Below, piece after piece: positions 1-10,821 of a stretch of DNA of 64,000 bases. Source of the DNA: Ovis canadensis. Lineage: Eukaryota > Chordata > Mammalia > Artiodactyla > Bovidae. The position numbers and the translations under genes are program-made. The stretch covers positions 46,659,001 to 46,723,000 of the forward strand of contig NC_091262.1 of assembly GCF_042477335.2 (NCBI RefSeq), in the 5' to 3' direction. The notes beneath the pieces were generated by a model, which saw nothing but the letters and a program-made list of their open reading frames with translations, was not told the DNA's origin and searched no databases. The stretch's first letter is position 1; each line of letters opens with the position of its first letter.

Positions 1-41
1 GGGTGGAGGCTGGGGCTGAGGCCTCAAGAAGCTGCTTCCTG

Positions 42-391
42 GGGCTTCCCTGGTGGCCCAGTGATAAAGAATCCGCCTGCCAATGCAGGAGATGCGGGTT
101 TGATCCCTGGTCCGGGAAGATGCCACACACCTCAAAACAACTAAGCCCATGCACCACAACTATTGAGCCCGTGCCCTAGAGCGTGGGAACTACAGCTATT
201 GAGCCCACGTGCCGCAGCCACTGAAGCCCAGGCACCCTAGAGCCTGTGCTGCACAACAAGGGAAGCCATCGCCACGGGAAGCCCGCACACTGCAGCTACA
301 GAGTAAGCCCCACACGCTGCAACTGGAGAAAAGCTCGCGTGCTTCAGTGCATGCCTAGCCAAAAATAAATAAAATTACTTTTTTAAAAAAG
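42..391 (+). mobile_element. CHR-type tRNA-derived SINE with target-site duplication
   Basis: The 5' part has the tRNA-like head typical of artiodactyl SINEs (TTCCCTGGTGGCCCAGTG, then GGTTTGATCCCTGG as a B-box-like segment). It is followed by the CHR-type body with repeated 'CACAACTATTGAGCC' and 'GAAGCCC' units and an A-rich tail with AAATAAATAAAA. A 16-base direct repeat flanks it: AAGAAGCTGCTTCCTG at 26-41 and AAGAAGCTACTTCCTG at 392-407 (15 of 16 match), which fixes the insertion boundaries. Confidence 0.88.
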
Positions 392-2404
392 AAGAAGCTA
401 CTTCCTGTGCTTGTGGTCAAGAGCATCCCCTGAGTGGTGGGAGTGTAAGAGAAAACACTGAAGAATAGGGAGGATGTTTAGCTGCCCTATGATTGATGGA
501 TGAGCCCCGGGGCTGAGGAAATGCTTGACACCCCCTCACCCCTAAAAAACAGGCGGCTCAGGGACCCTGGGGCCTGCTTCACCTACCAGTTCATAGCTCA
601 GACCAGGAATATGATCTAGAGTGGTTTCCATCTTGGGCACAGATGACCACTGGCTTTAGAGAGGGTGTCTGTCAGAGCCCCGGTACACAGGTAACACAGT
701 TGAGGACTCAAAAGGGCCCAAGACTTGCCCAAAGCTTCCCATCACATTAGTAGCAGAGATGGAACCAGAACCGAGAACTCTCTTTGGATCACAGCCTCTG
801 ATCTAATGGAAACCAAACCACGCTTGAACTCATTCCAACCAGTAGGCACAATGAGGACTCAGAGCAGACCAGCCAGGTATGCTGCGTGCTTCAGCCCCCG
901 ACTGGTGGGGCTGAAGGCTTGAAACAGAGGACAGGGTGCCCACACCCCGCACAGCAGTTCCTTCCTGTGTCTTTCTCATCACCCGAGGGGCAGCAAAGCC
1001 TTTGATTTCTGGAAAGGGAGGGCTGGGCAAGGCTGGGATTGGCCCAGCCTCAGCTGGCCCCGGGCCACGGGCGGTGCCGCCTCCTCACCCTCATCCTTGC
1101 CAGCTTTTCCTGTTGGAAGTTGCGGCCTTCTGGGCCCAAGTCCTGATGGTTCCCTTGTACTGATAGCGGCCAGATGTTGGGCTGCAGCCTTCACCATCCT
1201 GGGCTGGTGGAGAGTGGTGGTCTCCAAGCGTCTCAGGCCCAAGGAGCCTTTCTGACCCCACTACACACGCTGCTGCTGTCTGCCATCCTTGTGCCTGGTT
1301 CTTTTAGGGAAACTGAGACACTCTCCTCCCTGGAAGGTCACCCCATTTCTGCTCCAAAGGCTCCCTTCCCTCCAACTTTAACTGAAATTTAGTTGACCCT
1401 GGAGACAGCCCTCGGTTCTCTCCAAAGCTACTGCTCTGTCCCTCTGAGCTCAAGGTGGAGTGGGTGGCTGGTCTCCTGGGTATCCACCCAGGCAGTGTCC
1501 CCTCCCTGACAAGGGCATGGCTCCGTGAAGAACCCAGTATCCAGGGTGCCCCTCCTCATCTCTCAGGATTGGCATCTGTCCTGACTTACAAACCTGGCAG
1601 CCTTGGTTCATGGTCTTCTTCCCCATTCCCAACTCCTGCATTACCCTGGTCACTTAGGCCTCCCCAGGGGCCACTGACCATTCCCTGGGCTTCCCAATTC
1701 CCAGACCTCCTTCTCCCAGAGTCTCCAAATGCCTTCTCTCCACTCCCTCCCAGCCACCCTCCCCAGCACATTCTGGGTTTCTCACTGTCCTATCAGGAAC
1801 ACCATCCCTTGTTCTCACCATTCCACTTCTGACACTGCACAGACTGTCTTCTATCACCAAGACCCCATCAGTGACCCAGCACCTCCCCCCGCCCATCTTT
1901 CAGGCTGCCCACCTTTTCTAACTCCTTTGCTGAGAAGTCCCAGCCCTGAGTCACCACATGTGACCTGCCCTCCTGCAAGACCAGCTGGGAAAAGACTCAT
2001 GGCCCCCAGACCCTGGACTTGAGTCCATTCCACCCAGCCACCCACCTCCGTGCTGGTCAGCTTGCTCTCTCCCTCTCCCCAGAGACCATTTCAAACATGG
2101 CTTATTGCCGTCCTGGTACCTGGCCCTTCCTCCAGCCCTCTGCTCTGCGTCTTGCTCACAGAGCACACAGAGGCCATTAGACTGACCTTGACTCAAAGCC
2201 TCCCTTCCACACTGTCAGAACCACCAGCTTCCACTGGTACCTGCTCCTGCTTCCCTCCTGGGGCTTAGGAGGGAAGACCCTCTCCCATCTCCTCTGCATC
2301 TCGAGAATATTTCACTGTCTGCTGCCATCCTCTCCTTGCTTTAACCCCTCATCTGGCCCTTCCCATCACGTTCTATATACTCTGCATCTCTCCCATCTAT
2401 TAAA

Positions 2405-2640
2405 AACCATCTAGCACAGGGAGCTATATTCAATATCCTATGATAAACCACAGCAGAAAAAATTTTAAAAAAAAAGAATGTCTATTTGTGTATAACTGTG
2501 TCACTTCGCTCTACAGCAGAGATTGGCACACATTGTAAATCAACCACACTTGAATAAAAAAAAATTTTTTAATTACTGCTACAGACAAAAAGATAAATTT
2601 TTTATAAGAAAAAAGATAATTAAAAAAATAAAAAGTATCT
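2405..2640 (+). mobile_element. L1 3' end fragment
   Basis: The segment resembles the ruminant L1 3' terminus: GGGAGCTATATTCAATATCC, then a stretch like GTATAACTGTGTCACTTCG, then CATTGTAAATCAACCACACT followed by AATAAAA and an AT-rich tail. Only the 3' tail is present and there is no coding capacity. The exact subfamily is not assigned. Confidence 0.75.
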
Positions 2641-3132
2641 CCCTGGTTGCACACACCTCTCCCCAGTCAACTTGCCCTAAGAGGCGTTTTCCCTGCTGCC
2701 TCATTCTCACCTCCCTTTAACACTGACTCCCTACAAGCTGGCTTCAGACCCACCGCTCCACCTCAACTGTGACCTGCATGTGGAAGCTGCCGCCAGGGGC
2801 GCTTCTCAGCCTCGTCAGATTGGCCTCCCAGGAGCACTGGACCACAGTGGGCCACCACTCCCTCCTTCTTGCAATGCCTCTTCCTGGTTCCAAGATGTTC
2901 TGGTCTTCCTCCCATATCCCCACGGCCCCTTCACAATCTCTGGCTCTTCTTCCTCAACCTGACTTTTCAGTGCTGGCACACGCTCATTAATTGCAAAGGG
3001 AAAAATAAGAAAATACAGGGAGAATCCTGGCAGGCATCACCTCAACCAGGTGTTGTAAGTTAACATCATCGACAATGGGACAAAATAGGTGCTGTGTACC
3101 TCCCGAGGATGCACTGAGAAGGATGCAGAATC

Positions 3133-3315
3133 AAGACTTCCCTGGTGGTCCAGTGGCTAAGATCCTGCACTCCCAATGCAAGGGGCCCGGGTTCCATCCC
3201 TGGTCAGGGAACTAGATTCCATGCGCCACAGCTGAGAGTTTGCATGTCGCAACTAAAGCTCCTTCATGCCACAACAAATACCCGGCACAACCAAATAAAA
3301 CGCTTTTTAAAAAAG
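3133..3315 (+). mobile_element. CHR-type artiodactyl SINE
   Basis: Starts with GACTTCCCTGGTGGTCCAGTG and carries GGTTCCATCCCTGGTCAGGG as the tRNA-derived B-box region. A degenerate CHR body follows with CACAGCTGAGAG and CGCAACTAAAG, then an A-rich tail near 3290-3315. It is one of several members of this family in the window (see 42, 14219 and 53934). Confidence 0.82.
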
Positions 3316-3329
3316 GACATAGGGTCACT

Positions 3330-4440
3330 TCTGGGGTGTTCCCACCGGAGGTACATAACCTGAATCTACAAAGAAAACAGATAAACTCAAATCAACGTTC
3401 CTGTTACAAAATAACAGGTCTATCAGTTCAGTTCAGTCCCTCAGTCGAGTCCGACTCTTTGCGATCCCATGAATTGCAGCATGCCAGGCCTCCCCGTCCA
3501 TCACCAACTCCCAGAGTTCACTCAGACTCATGTCCATCGAGTCGGTGATGCCATCCAGCCATCTCATCCTCTGTCATCCCCTTCTCCTCCTGCCCCCAAT
3601 CCCTCCCAGCATCAGAGTCTTTTCCAATGAGTCAACTCTTCGCATGAGGTGGCCAAAGTACTGGAGTTTCAGCTTTAGCATCAGTCCTTCCAAAGAAATC
3701 CCAGGACTGATCTCCTTCAGAATGGACTGGTTGGATCTCCTTGCAGTTCAAGGGACTCTCAAGAGTCTTCTCCAACACCACAGTTCAAAAGCATTAATTC
3801 TTTGGCGCTCAGCCTTCTTCACAGTCCAACTCTCACATCCATACATGACCACAGGAAAAACCATAGCCTTGACTAAACAGAACTTAGTTGGCAAAGTAAT
3901 GTCTCTGCTTTTGAATATGCTATCTAGGTTGGTCATAACTTTTCTTCCAAGGAGTAAGTGTCTTTTAATTCTATGGCTGCAGTCACCATCTGCAGTGATT
4001 TTGGGACCCCAAAAAATAAAGTCTGACACTATTTCCACTGTTTCCCCATCTATTTCCCATGAAGTGATGGGACCAGATACTTGCCCAAAATGACAATATC
4101 ATGATAGACAAAGAAATACTGAATAGCTTTTCTAAAATAATGGAAATTCAAGAAACAGGACAACTAAGTGTAATGCAGGAGCCAGGATTTTGTTTTGCTG
4201 TCAAGGATATTATTGGGGAATTGACAAAACCAGAAAAAATTCTGGCTAGTTTAAAGTATAATACCAACCTTAATTTCCTGATTTGGGTCATTGCACTCTG
4301 GTTCAGAAAGAGAAGGTCCTTATTCCCAGGAAATACACAGTGAAGCATTTAAGGATAAGTAGCATTATGTCTGTGACTTACTCTCAAAAAATTCTTATAG
4401 GCAACAAATATGTCTATACATAGAAAATAATTTAAAATGT
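3330..4440 (+). mobile_element. Old L1 3' end, interrupted by a BovB insertion
   Basis: The flanks 3330-3420 and 4086-4440 read as two consecutive pieces of one old mammalian L1 3' untranslated region. The left piece ends around 'TACAAAATAACAGGTCT'. The right piece resumes with 'AAAATGACAATATCATGA', then 'CAACTAAGTGTAATGCAGG', 'TTAATTTCCTGATTTGGGTC' and 'CAGGAAATACACAGTGAAGC', an order I recognise from L1M-type 3' ends. The 660 bp between them is a separate inverted BovB element. Confidence 0.62.
3421..4085 (-). mobile_element. BovB (RTE-clade) LINE fragment, inverted
   Basis: On the minus strand, 4038-3748 reads continuously as the C-terminal part of a BovB reverse transcriptase. Landmarks are FWGPKITADGDCSHRIKRH, LLLGRKVMTNLDS, TLPTKFCLVKAMVFPVVMYG, CESWTVKKAERQRI and NAFELWCWRRLLRVP. 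Toward 3421 the element runs into the 3' tail shared with Bov-A SINEs (AGTTCAGTTCAGTCCCTCAG on the plus strand). It is 5' truncated, has no catalytic core, and is a dead copy. BovB is typical of ruminants and of some reptiles, so it supports the host assignment. Confidence 0.93.
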
Positions 4441-5174
4441 GATAAAATATTACCATTTGGGAAATCTTGCTGAAGAGTATGTGGGAAATATTTGTAATGG
4501 CCTTCCTACTTTTCTCTCAGTCTGAAATAATATATAAAAAAAATTTTTTTTAGAAAAAAATGTTGGTGTCTCAGAGTTCAGTCTTGGGAACTTCCTCTCC
4601 CTTCCCACCATTCTCCTCTTTCTGGGAACTCTCATCTCCTCTGTTACTTCATTCCCATTATCTGTATCCCAACAATTCTCAAATATACATATATCTCCGG
4701 CTCAGCCCTTCTTAGGAGTTTAAATCCGTGTATCTGACAGCCTGCACAGCATCACTTGAAATTCTCAAAACATCTAAAAATTACCATGCTCAGAGCTCTT
4801 CTCATGAGATGCCCCCTGACCCCATTTATCTCAATGAATGATGCCATAACCCATCTAAGTATCCAAGCAAGAAATCTGGGCTCGTCCTGGACATCTCCCT
4901 TGTCCTTACTCCCCACATCCAATAATCCTCAAGTCACTTGGGGAGACTATGAGTTCCCAAAGGCAGGGCTCCTGTTACTTACCCTTGTGCTCCAGTCCCC
5001 AACAAAGTGTCCTGACATATTGTAAGTGCTTAAGAAATGTCTGTGGATAAATGAATGAGTTGATCCCTTGATTGATCAAGAAAAAGATCACTCCTCATGG
5101 GAACAGAGTTCTACTTTCTGAACCCAGACACAGGCCCAGTCTTGCTGACTAGACTACAATTTACATTCATGGAA

Positions 5175-5600
5175 GTTTGTATCAGTTATCTCTTGCTGTG
5201 TAACAAATTATACTCAAAGCTTAAGAACTTAAAAGAGTGATACACATTTATCATCACACACAGTTTCTGTGGGTCAAGAGTTTAGAAGTGGCTTAGCTGA
5301 ATGGTTCTGGCTCCAGATGTCTCCAGAAGTGGCGGTCAGGAGCCACAGTCATCTGAAAGTGTGACTGGGGCTGGCAGATACACTTCCAAGATGGCTCACT
5401 CACATTGAATGGTGAGTCGGTGCTGACCTTTGATAAAAGGCCTCAGTTCTTCTCCATAGGAGCTCTCTGCAGGCTGCTCAACTGTCCTCACTTCATGGTG
5501 GCTGGCTTTCCCAAGAGCAAGTAATCAGAAGAGAACAAGGCAGAGGCTGCCATCTCTTTTGTGACTTATCCTGGAAATCATACTCCATCATTTCTGCAAA
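5175..5600 (+). mobile_element. Ancient mammalian interspersed repeat, family not assigned
   Basis: The stretch resembles a widespread mammalian repeat with the landmarks TATCTCTTGCTGTGTAACAA, CACAGTTTCTGTGGGTCAAG, CTTAGCTGAATGGTTCTGGC, CTTCCAAGATGGCTCACTCA and CCTCACTTCATGGTGGCTGG, in that order. It has no coding potential. I recognise the consensus but cannot name the family with confidence from memory. Confidence 0.6.
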
Positions 5601-5616
5601 GCCCTGTTGGCCATTC

Positions 5617-5820
5617 CCTGGTAGCTCACATGGTAAAGAATCCACCTACAATGCAAGAGACCTGGGTTCGATTCCTGGGTCCAGAAGATTCCTTGGAGAA
5701 GGGAATGGAAATCCACTCCAGTATTATCACCTGGAAAATCCCAAGGACAGAGGAGGCTGGGGACTATATAGTCCAGGCAGTCGCAAAGAGTAGGACACGA
5801 CTGAGCAATTGACACATTCA
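5617..5820 (+). mobile_element. Bov-tA SINE with target-site duplication
   Basis: Standard Bov-tA order: a degraded CCCTGGTAGCTCACATGGTA head, AAAGAATCCACCTACAATGC, the B box GGTTCGATTCC, CTTGGAGAAGGGAATGG, ATCCACTCCAGTATTATC, and a 3' end with CGCAAAGAGTAGGACACGAC followed by TGAGCAATTGAC. Flanking repeats TTGGCCATTC at 5607-5616 and TTGGCTATTC at 5821-5830 match at 9 of 10 bases. Confidence 0.92.
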
Positions 5821-7306
5821 TTGGCTATTCAGGTCAGCCCTATTCAGTGTGGACGGTGACTCCACAGGGTTGTGAATGTCAGAAGATGAGGGCCATCTTG
5901 GAGGCTGGCTTCCACAGAGTTGTCACTGTACAAGGACCCCGAGCTAACGGGACCAACAGGGGCTGAAATCCAAGCTATACACCCTTAGATGAAGTGGGAC
6001 ATGCACTAAACCCCACCCAGGCTGCAGACAGCCCTGTCAGCTCGCTCCAGCCACCTCTTGGTTGTGAGTCTTATCTCTCCTTCAAAGGTTTCCTGGGAGA
6101 TGTGCAGAGAACACAACCCTGGCCTCATGAGTTTCCCTCATCATAACCAACAGGTGCTGCCCCTCACAGTTTATAAAGCCCCTGCGCCTCTGTTGGAGGG
6201 CGTCATCCAAGCACCATAGCGGTTCTAGTTCACAGATGAGGGTGTAGGTGCTGAGAGGTGAAGTGACTCGCCTGAGGCCACACAGAAAAGGCTTGGCAGG
6301 ACCAGACCTCTGGCTCCTAACCCCACATTCTTTCCACTGCCCTGCCCAGCTGCCAGCTCAGACCCATGTCTCCTAACACCCACTGAAGCCTCATCCCCGG
6401 TCCTAAGCAGGTATTTCTCACCCTTCTTTTGGGAGCCCCACCCCAGCCCCCTAAAGGATCTGCCCCACACTAGACCCTGAGTAAATACGTTCATGAATAT
6501 TTTCCATCCAAACGAAGACTCCCAGAGGCTCTCTCTGCAGCCAAGCTGAATATCCACGGATGGAGCAGAGCAGGGGTTAACAGCCTGAGCCAATATTTAG
6601 AAATAGCACAACCCCAGGAGGAGTCAGCTGCGGCCAGCTGGTCACAGCCACTGAAGCCACAAGCCTTTGTGGACGTGGTGTGGAAGATGAGTGCTGCTCC
6701 TGGGAACAGAGGCCCTGAGAGGGTCCTCGACCTCCCCCAACCCCCATCTCCCCAGGACAGCTTGGACCCGGGGAGAGCCTGCGCCTGGCCAGGAGAAACC
6801 CTGCCACAGGCCTCCCATCCACAGCCCACAGCCGGCTCCCAAGGGCAGCAAACATAACTTTTCAGCTCCTGAACTGTGTAATTGTTGGGAATAGCAGGCC
6901 CCACCCCTCCCGTCCTGGCTGCCTTGCGCTTGGAGGAGCCCCATGGATGCCTCCAGCCAGGAGCGGGAGCAAGGCCACTCCTAGCCAAGGCCCCGGGTCA
7001 GGGGCCCAGGCCTGGGGCCCACCATCGTGGAGCTCCTGGCCACGTGACTGCAGGGTCATGGAATTGAGGGCAAAAGCCCCGACTGCACAGTAGTGCCCTG
7101 GGTTCTAGATCCTTCATGGTGGAAGGCAACTTCCCTGAGGTGAAGACCTGGGCAACGGGAGCTGAGGCTCTGCCCCACTGGGGCACAAGCACCCGCCATT
7201 TACCCCCAATCTGGCTTTGGCCACAGGCTCCCTGGGTGGGGCCCAGGCAGTCAGGGTACAAAACACAGAGGCACCCAGAGTGCCAAGCCCCACCCAAGGC
7301 ATGGAA

Positions 7307-7329
7307 CGGCCACGGCCACGGCCACAGCC
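7307..7329. repeat. Short GGCCAC tandem repeat
   Basis: About four head-to-tail copies of a 6-base unit, CGGCCA, in otherwise unique GC-rich intergenic DNA. No function is implied. Confidence 0.75.
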
Positions 7330-8980
7330 AGAGCGGGCACTCTTCATCCAAGCAGCCTAAGGATGGGAGTGACCGGGAGGACCTGGCCAGCACGCCTGAC
7401 TGAACTCTGCAGTGGAGAAGCCCGTGATGCGAGGCTCTATCGCCTGTCCTCCCGGAGGCCCATCATTTGGAGAAACTAAGGCAGCAGTTTGACTTCTTCA
7501 GCCCTCAGCCGTGGGCATCCTTCTTCATTCAAGTGTGTCCTAGGTCTTCCTCTTCCCCCCATCCTGGGTGTCCCGTCCTGTGCTTTGCTGGGAAGAAATC
7601 TACTGAGAAGACAGGAAGTATTGTCTCAACTCGGCGTGCCCTGGGGAGGCGGCGGGGAGGCCGCGGCACTAGGAGAATACAGAGGGCGTCTGTGAAAAGG
7701 GAGGTCAGGGTGGGAAGGAAGGCTGGGAGGACTTCCTGGAGGATGGTGAGATATGGCCAGAGAGGCAGGGACGGTCAGGGATGGCCACCAGGGACACCTA
7801 GCGAGCCCAAGCCAGAGAAAGTCAGAAGGCAGAGGAAGAAGTTTGAGGATGCTAGGGAGGTCCTAGTGGGCTCTACTCAAGATGAGGATGTAGGGGCCTT
7901 AGTGGGGGGCACACTGAGGAGGCTGGCGGGGAGGGGGGACAATTGAGGAGCAGGCACTGCTCAACAATGGCCTTTGTTCTGAGATGATAAGAGGCGGTCA
8001 GGGATCAGTTTCAAGACAAAAGGCCTCAACTTTCCGCCAGTCTCCCTGGTATGATGCTGCTCAGCACCAATCCGGGGCTCAAGTCCCAGGCTACAGGCTA
8101 AACAAAGGCCCGGCAGGTATGCTCCAGTGCCCCAGCATCCCTTTACCGCTAGAGCCTCAGTTGTCTCATCAGTGAAAAGGGAACACTGTCCCCCAACACA
8201 CACACTTTGCAGGGTTGTCAAGAGACCAGGTGAATGTTTTGTAAACTGAGACGCCCGAGCAGGGAAGTGACAGTGGGTTATTACTGCCCTGCCAGTTGCC
8301 ATTATTTTTCCAGGCCTGTGTTTCTCTCCCCAGCTAGCAACCAGGCAGGGGGAGGCTGCAAGCTAATCCCGACTTGAATCTAAGCTGTGGGTGGGAGGCT
8401 CCACAGACAGACTAATAATTCCTGGTAGTTGTCGGTAAATCTGAGTGGGTGGGGATTGGGGAGGAAATGGGAGAAGATGGGGAGGGGGAAGTATGGGCAG
8501 ATGGGGTGGCTGGAAATCTCCACCCATAATTTTGAATCATAAAGAAGCAAAAGTCTTCTCCTCCTTTCTTTTTTTTCATTCCTAAGAAGAAAGCTCTTTT
8601 CCTCCAAACGTTGTCTTCTCAGCAGCCCCGGCATCTTGGGGCCCACACTCGGCCAGTAATTAGTCCCTAACAAGGACCAGGTGCCTTGCTGACTTGGAGA
8701 GAAGGAAAAACAAGGGACAAGTATGGAACTGATGGCTTTACTGCCACCAAGACCAGCTGAGAACAGCCTGGCCACCTCAGGCCTCCAAGGGTGAACTGGA
8801 GGGGAGCTGTTAGGTTTGCCAAAATTCCCCCAGAAGAGCAGCAACTGGCTTCTAAGTCAATCCTAGCGTGCATTTATTGGGTACCTACTGTGTACAGTTG
8901 CCTCTGGAAGTTACATGCAAACTGTGAGACCCAGGGAGGATGTGCAGCAGGCCTACAGGGCAAGGAGGGAAAAAAAGACA

Positions 8981-9168
8981 AGCATTTGCTGAGCACCTGC
9001 TGTATACCCCAGGCTAGGCACTTGAGGTACGTTAAAGCCTTTAATCCTCACAAAGCCAATTTTACAAAGAAGGAAACCACAGAGAAGTGAAGTGATTTGC
9101 TCAAGTTGGACAGCTAAGCAGGAGAGCTTGGATTTGAACCCAGAGCCCCAGTTACCGCTGTGCTGTGG
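8981..9168 (-). mobile_element. MIR element, inverted
   Basis: Reads as the reverse complement of MIR: AGCATTTGCTGAGCACCTGC, TTTAATCCTCACAAAGCC, TTTTACAAAGAAGGAAACC, GTGATTTGCTCAAGTTGGAC, and TTGGATTTGAACCCAGAGCC near its end. A second short MIR-like start, CATTTATTGGGTACCTACTG, lies just upstream at about 8872. Confidence 0.8.
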
Positions 9169-9184
9169 GCTTGGGGCCAAAAAC

Positions 9185-9470
9185 CTGGCTCTACCTCCTA
9201 GCAGCTGTGTTTCAGTTAAAGTGTTTATCGCTCAGCTGTGTTCAACTCTTTGTGACCCCATGGACTGTACCCCACCAGGCTGCTCTAGCCATGGGATTCT
9301 TCAGGCAAGAATACTGGAGTGGGTTGCCATGCCCTTCTATAGGGAATCCTCCCAACCCAGGAATGAAAACTGGGTCTCAGCCACCAGGGAAGCTGTGTAG
9401 ACTTGTTCAAGTCCCTTAACCTCCCTCAGCCTCAGTTTCTTCATTTGCAGAATGGGGCACAATTTTGTTG
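9185..9470 (+). mobile_element. MIR element split by a SINE
   Basis: The left piece at 9185-9210 reads CTGGCTCTACCTCCTAGCAG and the right piece at 9399-9470 reads GTTCAAGTCCCTTAACCTCC followed by CTCAGTTTCTTCATTTGCAG. Joined, they follow the plus-strand MIR consensus order. The break is a Bov-tA insertion at 9211-9390. Confidence 0.72.
9211..9390 (-). mobile_element. Bov-tA SINE, inverted, inside MIR
   Basis: Reverse complement of Bov-tA. On the plus strand it reads CAACTCTTTGTGACCCCATG, then GCAAGAATACTGGAGTGGG, TTGCCATGCCCTTCTATAGG, and ends CAGCCACCAGGGA. The 8-base duplicate AGCTGTGT at 9203-9210 and 9391-9398 brackets it exactly, and the surrounding MIR resumes on the other side. Confidence 0.88.
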
Positions 9471-10439
9471 CAAACTTTGAAGGGCCGCACACACATGGTA
9501 GGACTGTCACTGGGCAAGGGGAGGGGTTGAGGGCAGAGTGAGTGGTGGAATGGGGTTGGGGTGGGCCAAAGCAGGCAAGGGTAACAGATTCTGATGGAGG
9601 AAGAGAGGGGAGACACTCCAGGGGTTCTCTTCCACCCATTTGCTGGACAAAGAAACCGAGGCCAGGCAATGCCAATGCTGGGATTAGACGGAGGGCAAGC
9701 AGAGCCTCTTGATGCCAGAAGCTCTACAGTAACATTGCCCTTTCTCCTGTTTGGGACAAGGCTGAGATTGTTGCCTGGGAGGGAGCCAAGAGGAGCAGGG
9801 CCCCAGCCTGAAACTGTTAGGTAGGTGCTAAATCCAGGGCCAGATTTCCAGGAGGCAGCCCCAGAGGAAGTTGAAACACCAGATTCAGGAGCCCTTGGGT
9901 TCTGGTCCCATAAGACCAGGTATCTACTATCCATCTGGGGGCCTCTCAAGAACCACTTCCAGCTCTGAGCCAGTCTCCTCCTCCATGAAATGAGGGCAGG
10001 AGTGGTTGACAGCCACTTGGCAGGGTCCATTTGAGGCAAATGATCCCACGGAGTTGAGAATCCCTCCTGCCTTGTGGGAGAATCTAAAACATCTCTCCTT
10101 TACAGACTCAGTCACTGAGGCAGAAAAGGTCAAAGAGGCAATGCCAGTGGGCACAGAGCTGTACAGAACCTCAGGCTGGTGCTTCTATGGCCAAATGGCA
10201 TTCTGAAGACCCCTCAGAGGCAAAGCAGCCCCAGAGCAGTCCGTGCGGTGGACAGCGTCTGTCTGTCCTTCCTTCCGGGCCTGGGGTGAGGACGCCCCCC
10301 ACCCACAGTCCTTGCAAGAGCAGAGGGCAGAGAAGCGAGGGGACCAGCCCAGCTCACATCTCCTCCCAGAGGAGTTCTCCCGGGAGCCCTTGAGTCGGAG
10401 CCCCAGGGAATCCGGGCTCCTCTGGGATTTCGTTCTGAA

Positions 10440-10733
10440 TCTTTAAGTTGGAGCCTGGGTCTGACCGAGCTATAAGGATCCTCTCACCCTCGACGGCGAG
10501 GAGAACCTGCACGGGCCCTTTAAGACGGCTGGGGGTGGGGGGGCCGCCGGGAGAGCCCCGGCCTGAAACTGGAGCGCGGGTCGGCGCCTGCCCCGCCCCG
10601 GCGTTAAGTAGGCGGCTGGACGCCCGGGAGCCCCAGCCCGCGCCAGTTCTCTCAACTCGAAGACTCTGGCGTCCAAGCTCCAGGCTCCGGACTCCGCTCC
10701 TCGCAAGTTCCCGCTGCCCAGCCCGCCGCCGCG
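10440..10733 (+). promoter_or_regulatory. CSPG4: CSPG4 promoter and 5'UTR region
   Basis: The sequence becomes GC- and CpG-rich here and runs into the CSPG4 start codon. Visible elements are a TATA-like CTATAAGG at 10470-10477, a G-rich block near 10527-10546, an SP1-type box CCCCGCCCC at 10591-10599, and an AT-rich TTAAGTA at 10604-10610 just downstream of it. If the last acts as a weak TATA element, transcription would start near 10635 and leave a 5'UTR of about 100 nt, close to the short 5'UTR I recall for human CSPG4. The start site cannot be fixed from sequence alone. The initiator context GCCGCCGCG before ATG is a good Kozak match. Confidence 0.6.
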
Positions 10734-10821
10734 ATGCGCTGGGGTCCCCGGGTCCCGCTTCCAGCCCTCGACCTGGCCCTGGCTCTGACCTTCGCTGTGT
10801 TGGTGGGACCAGCATCCACAG
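10734..10821 (+). CDS. CSPG4: CSPG4 exon 1: signal peptide
   Basis: Residues 1-29 plus one base of codon 30. The start follows GCCGCCGCG and is the only ATG that gives the expected leader: MRWGPRVPLP, then a hydrophobic core LALALTFAVLV and a PAST region before the likely cleavage site. The donor is ACAG/GTGAGT. Human has Gly where this copy has Asp13, at the edge of the hydrophobic core. The exon joins in phase 1 to exon 2. Confidence 0.95.

Larger units (their letters stand above)
1..10439. other. Intergenic region upstream of CSPG4
   Basis: No protein-coding gene can be supported here. Open frames are short, have no recognisable domain, and lie in repeats or GC-biased sequence. The stretch holds a CHR-type SINE at 42-391, an L1 3' tail near 2405-2640, another CHR-type SINE near 3133-3315, an old L1 3' end split by BovB at 3330-4440, an old repeat at 5175-5600, a Bov-tA SINE at 5617-5820, and MIR sequence with a nested SINE at 8980-9470. 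The remainder (about 430-2400, 2680-3130, 4450-5170, 5830-8870 and 9480-10430) looks like unique or very old repeat-derived DNA. In human the next gene on this side is ODF3L1; nothing resembling its coding exons is visible, so it probably lies outside the window. Confidence 0.7.

Noticed and set aside
42-391. Short spaced repeats resembling an array
   Set aside because: The GAAGCCC and GAGCC words are internal duplications of the CHR SINE body. Spacing is irregular, and a CRISPR array is not expected in a mammalian genome.
3748-4038. Reverse-transcriptase-like frame read as a gene
   Set aside because: It is a truncated BovB retrotransposon fragment lacking the catalytic core and any start context, so it is annotated as a mobile element.
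5617-5820. tRNA-like A and B boxes
   Set aside because: The GGTTCGATTCC-type B boxes here and at several other sites belong to tRNA-derived SINEs; none folds into an intact tRNA gene.
7467-7946. 159-codon plus-strand frame upstream of CSPG4
   Set aside because: Arg/Gly-rich low-complexity translation with no domain; it looks like chance in purine-rich intergenic DNA.
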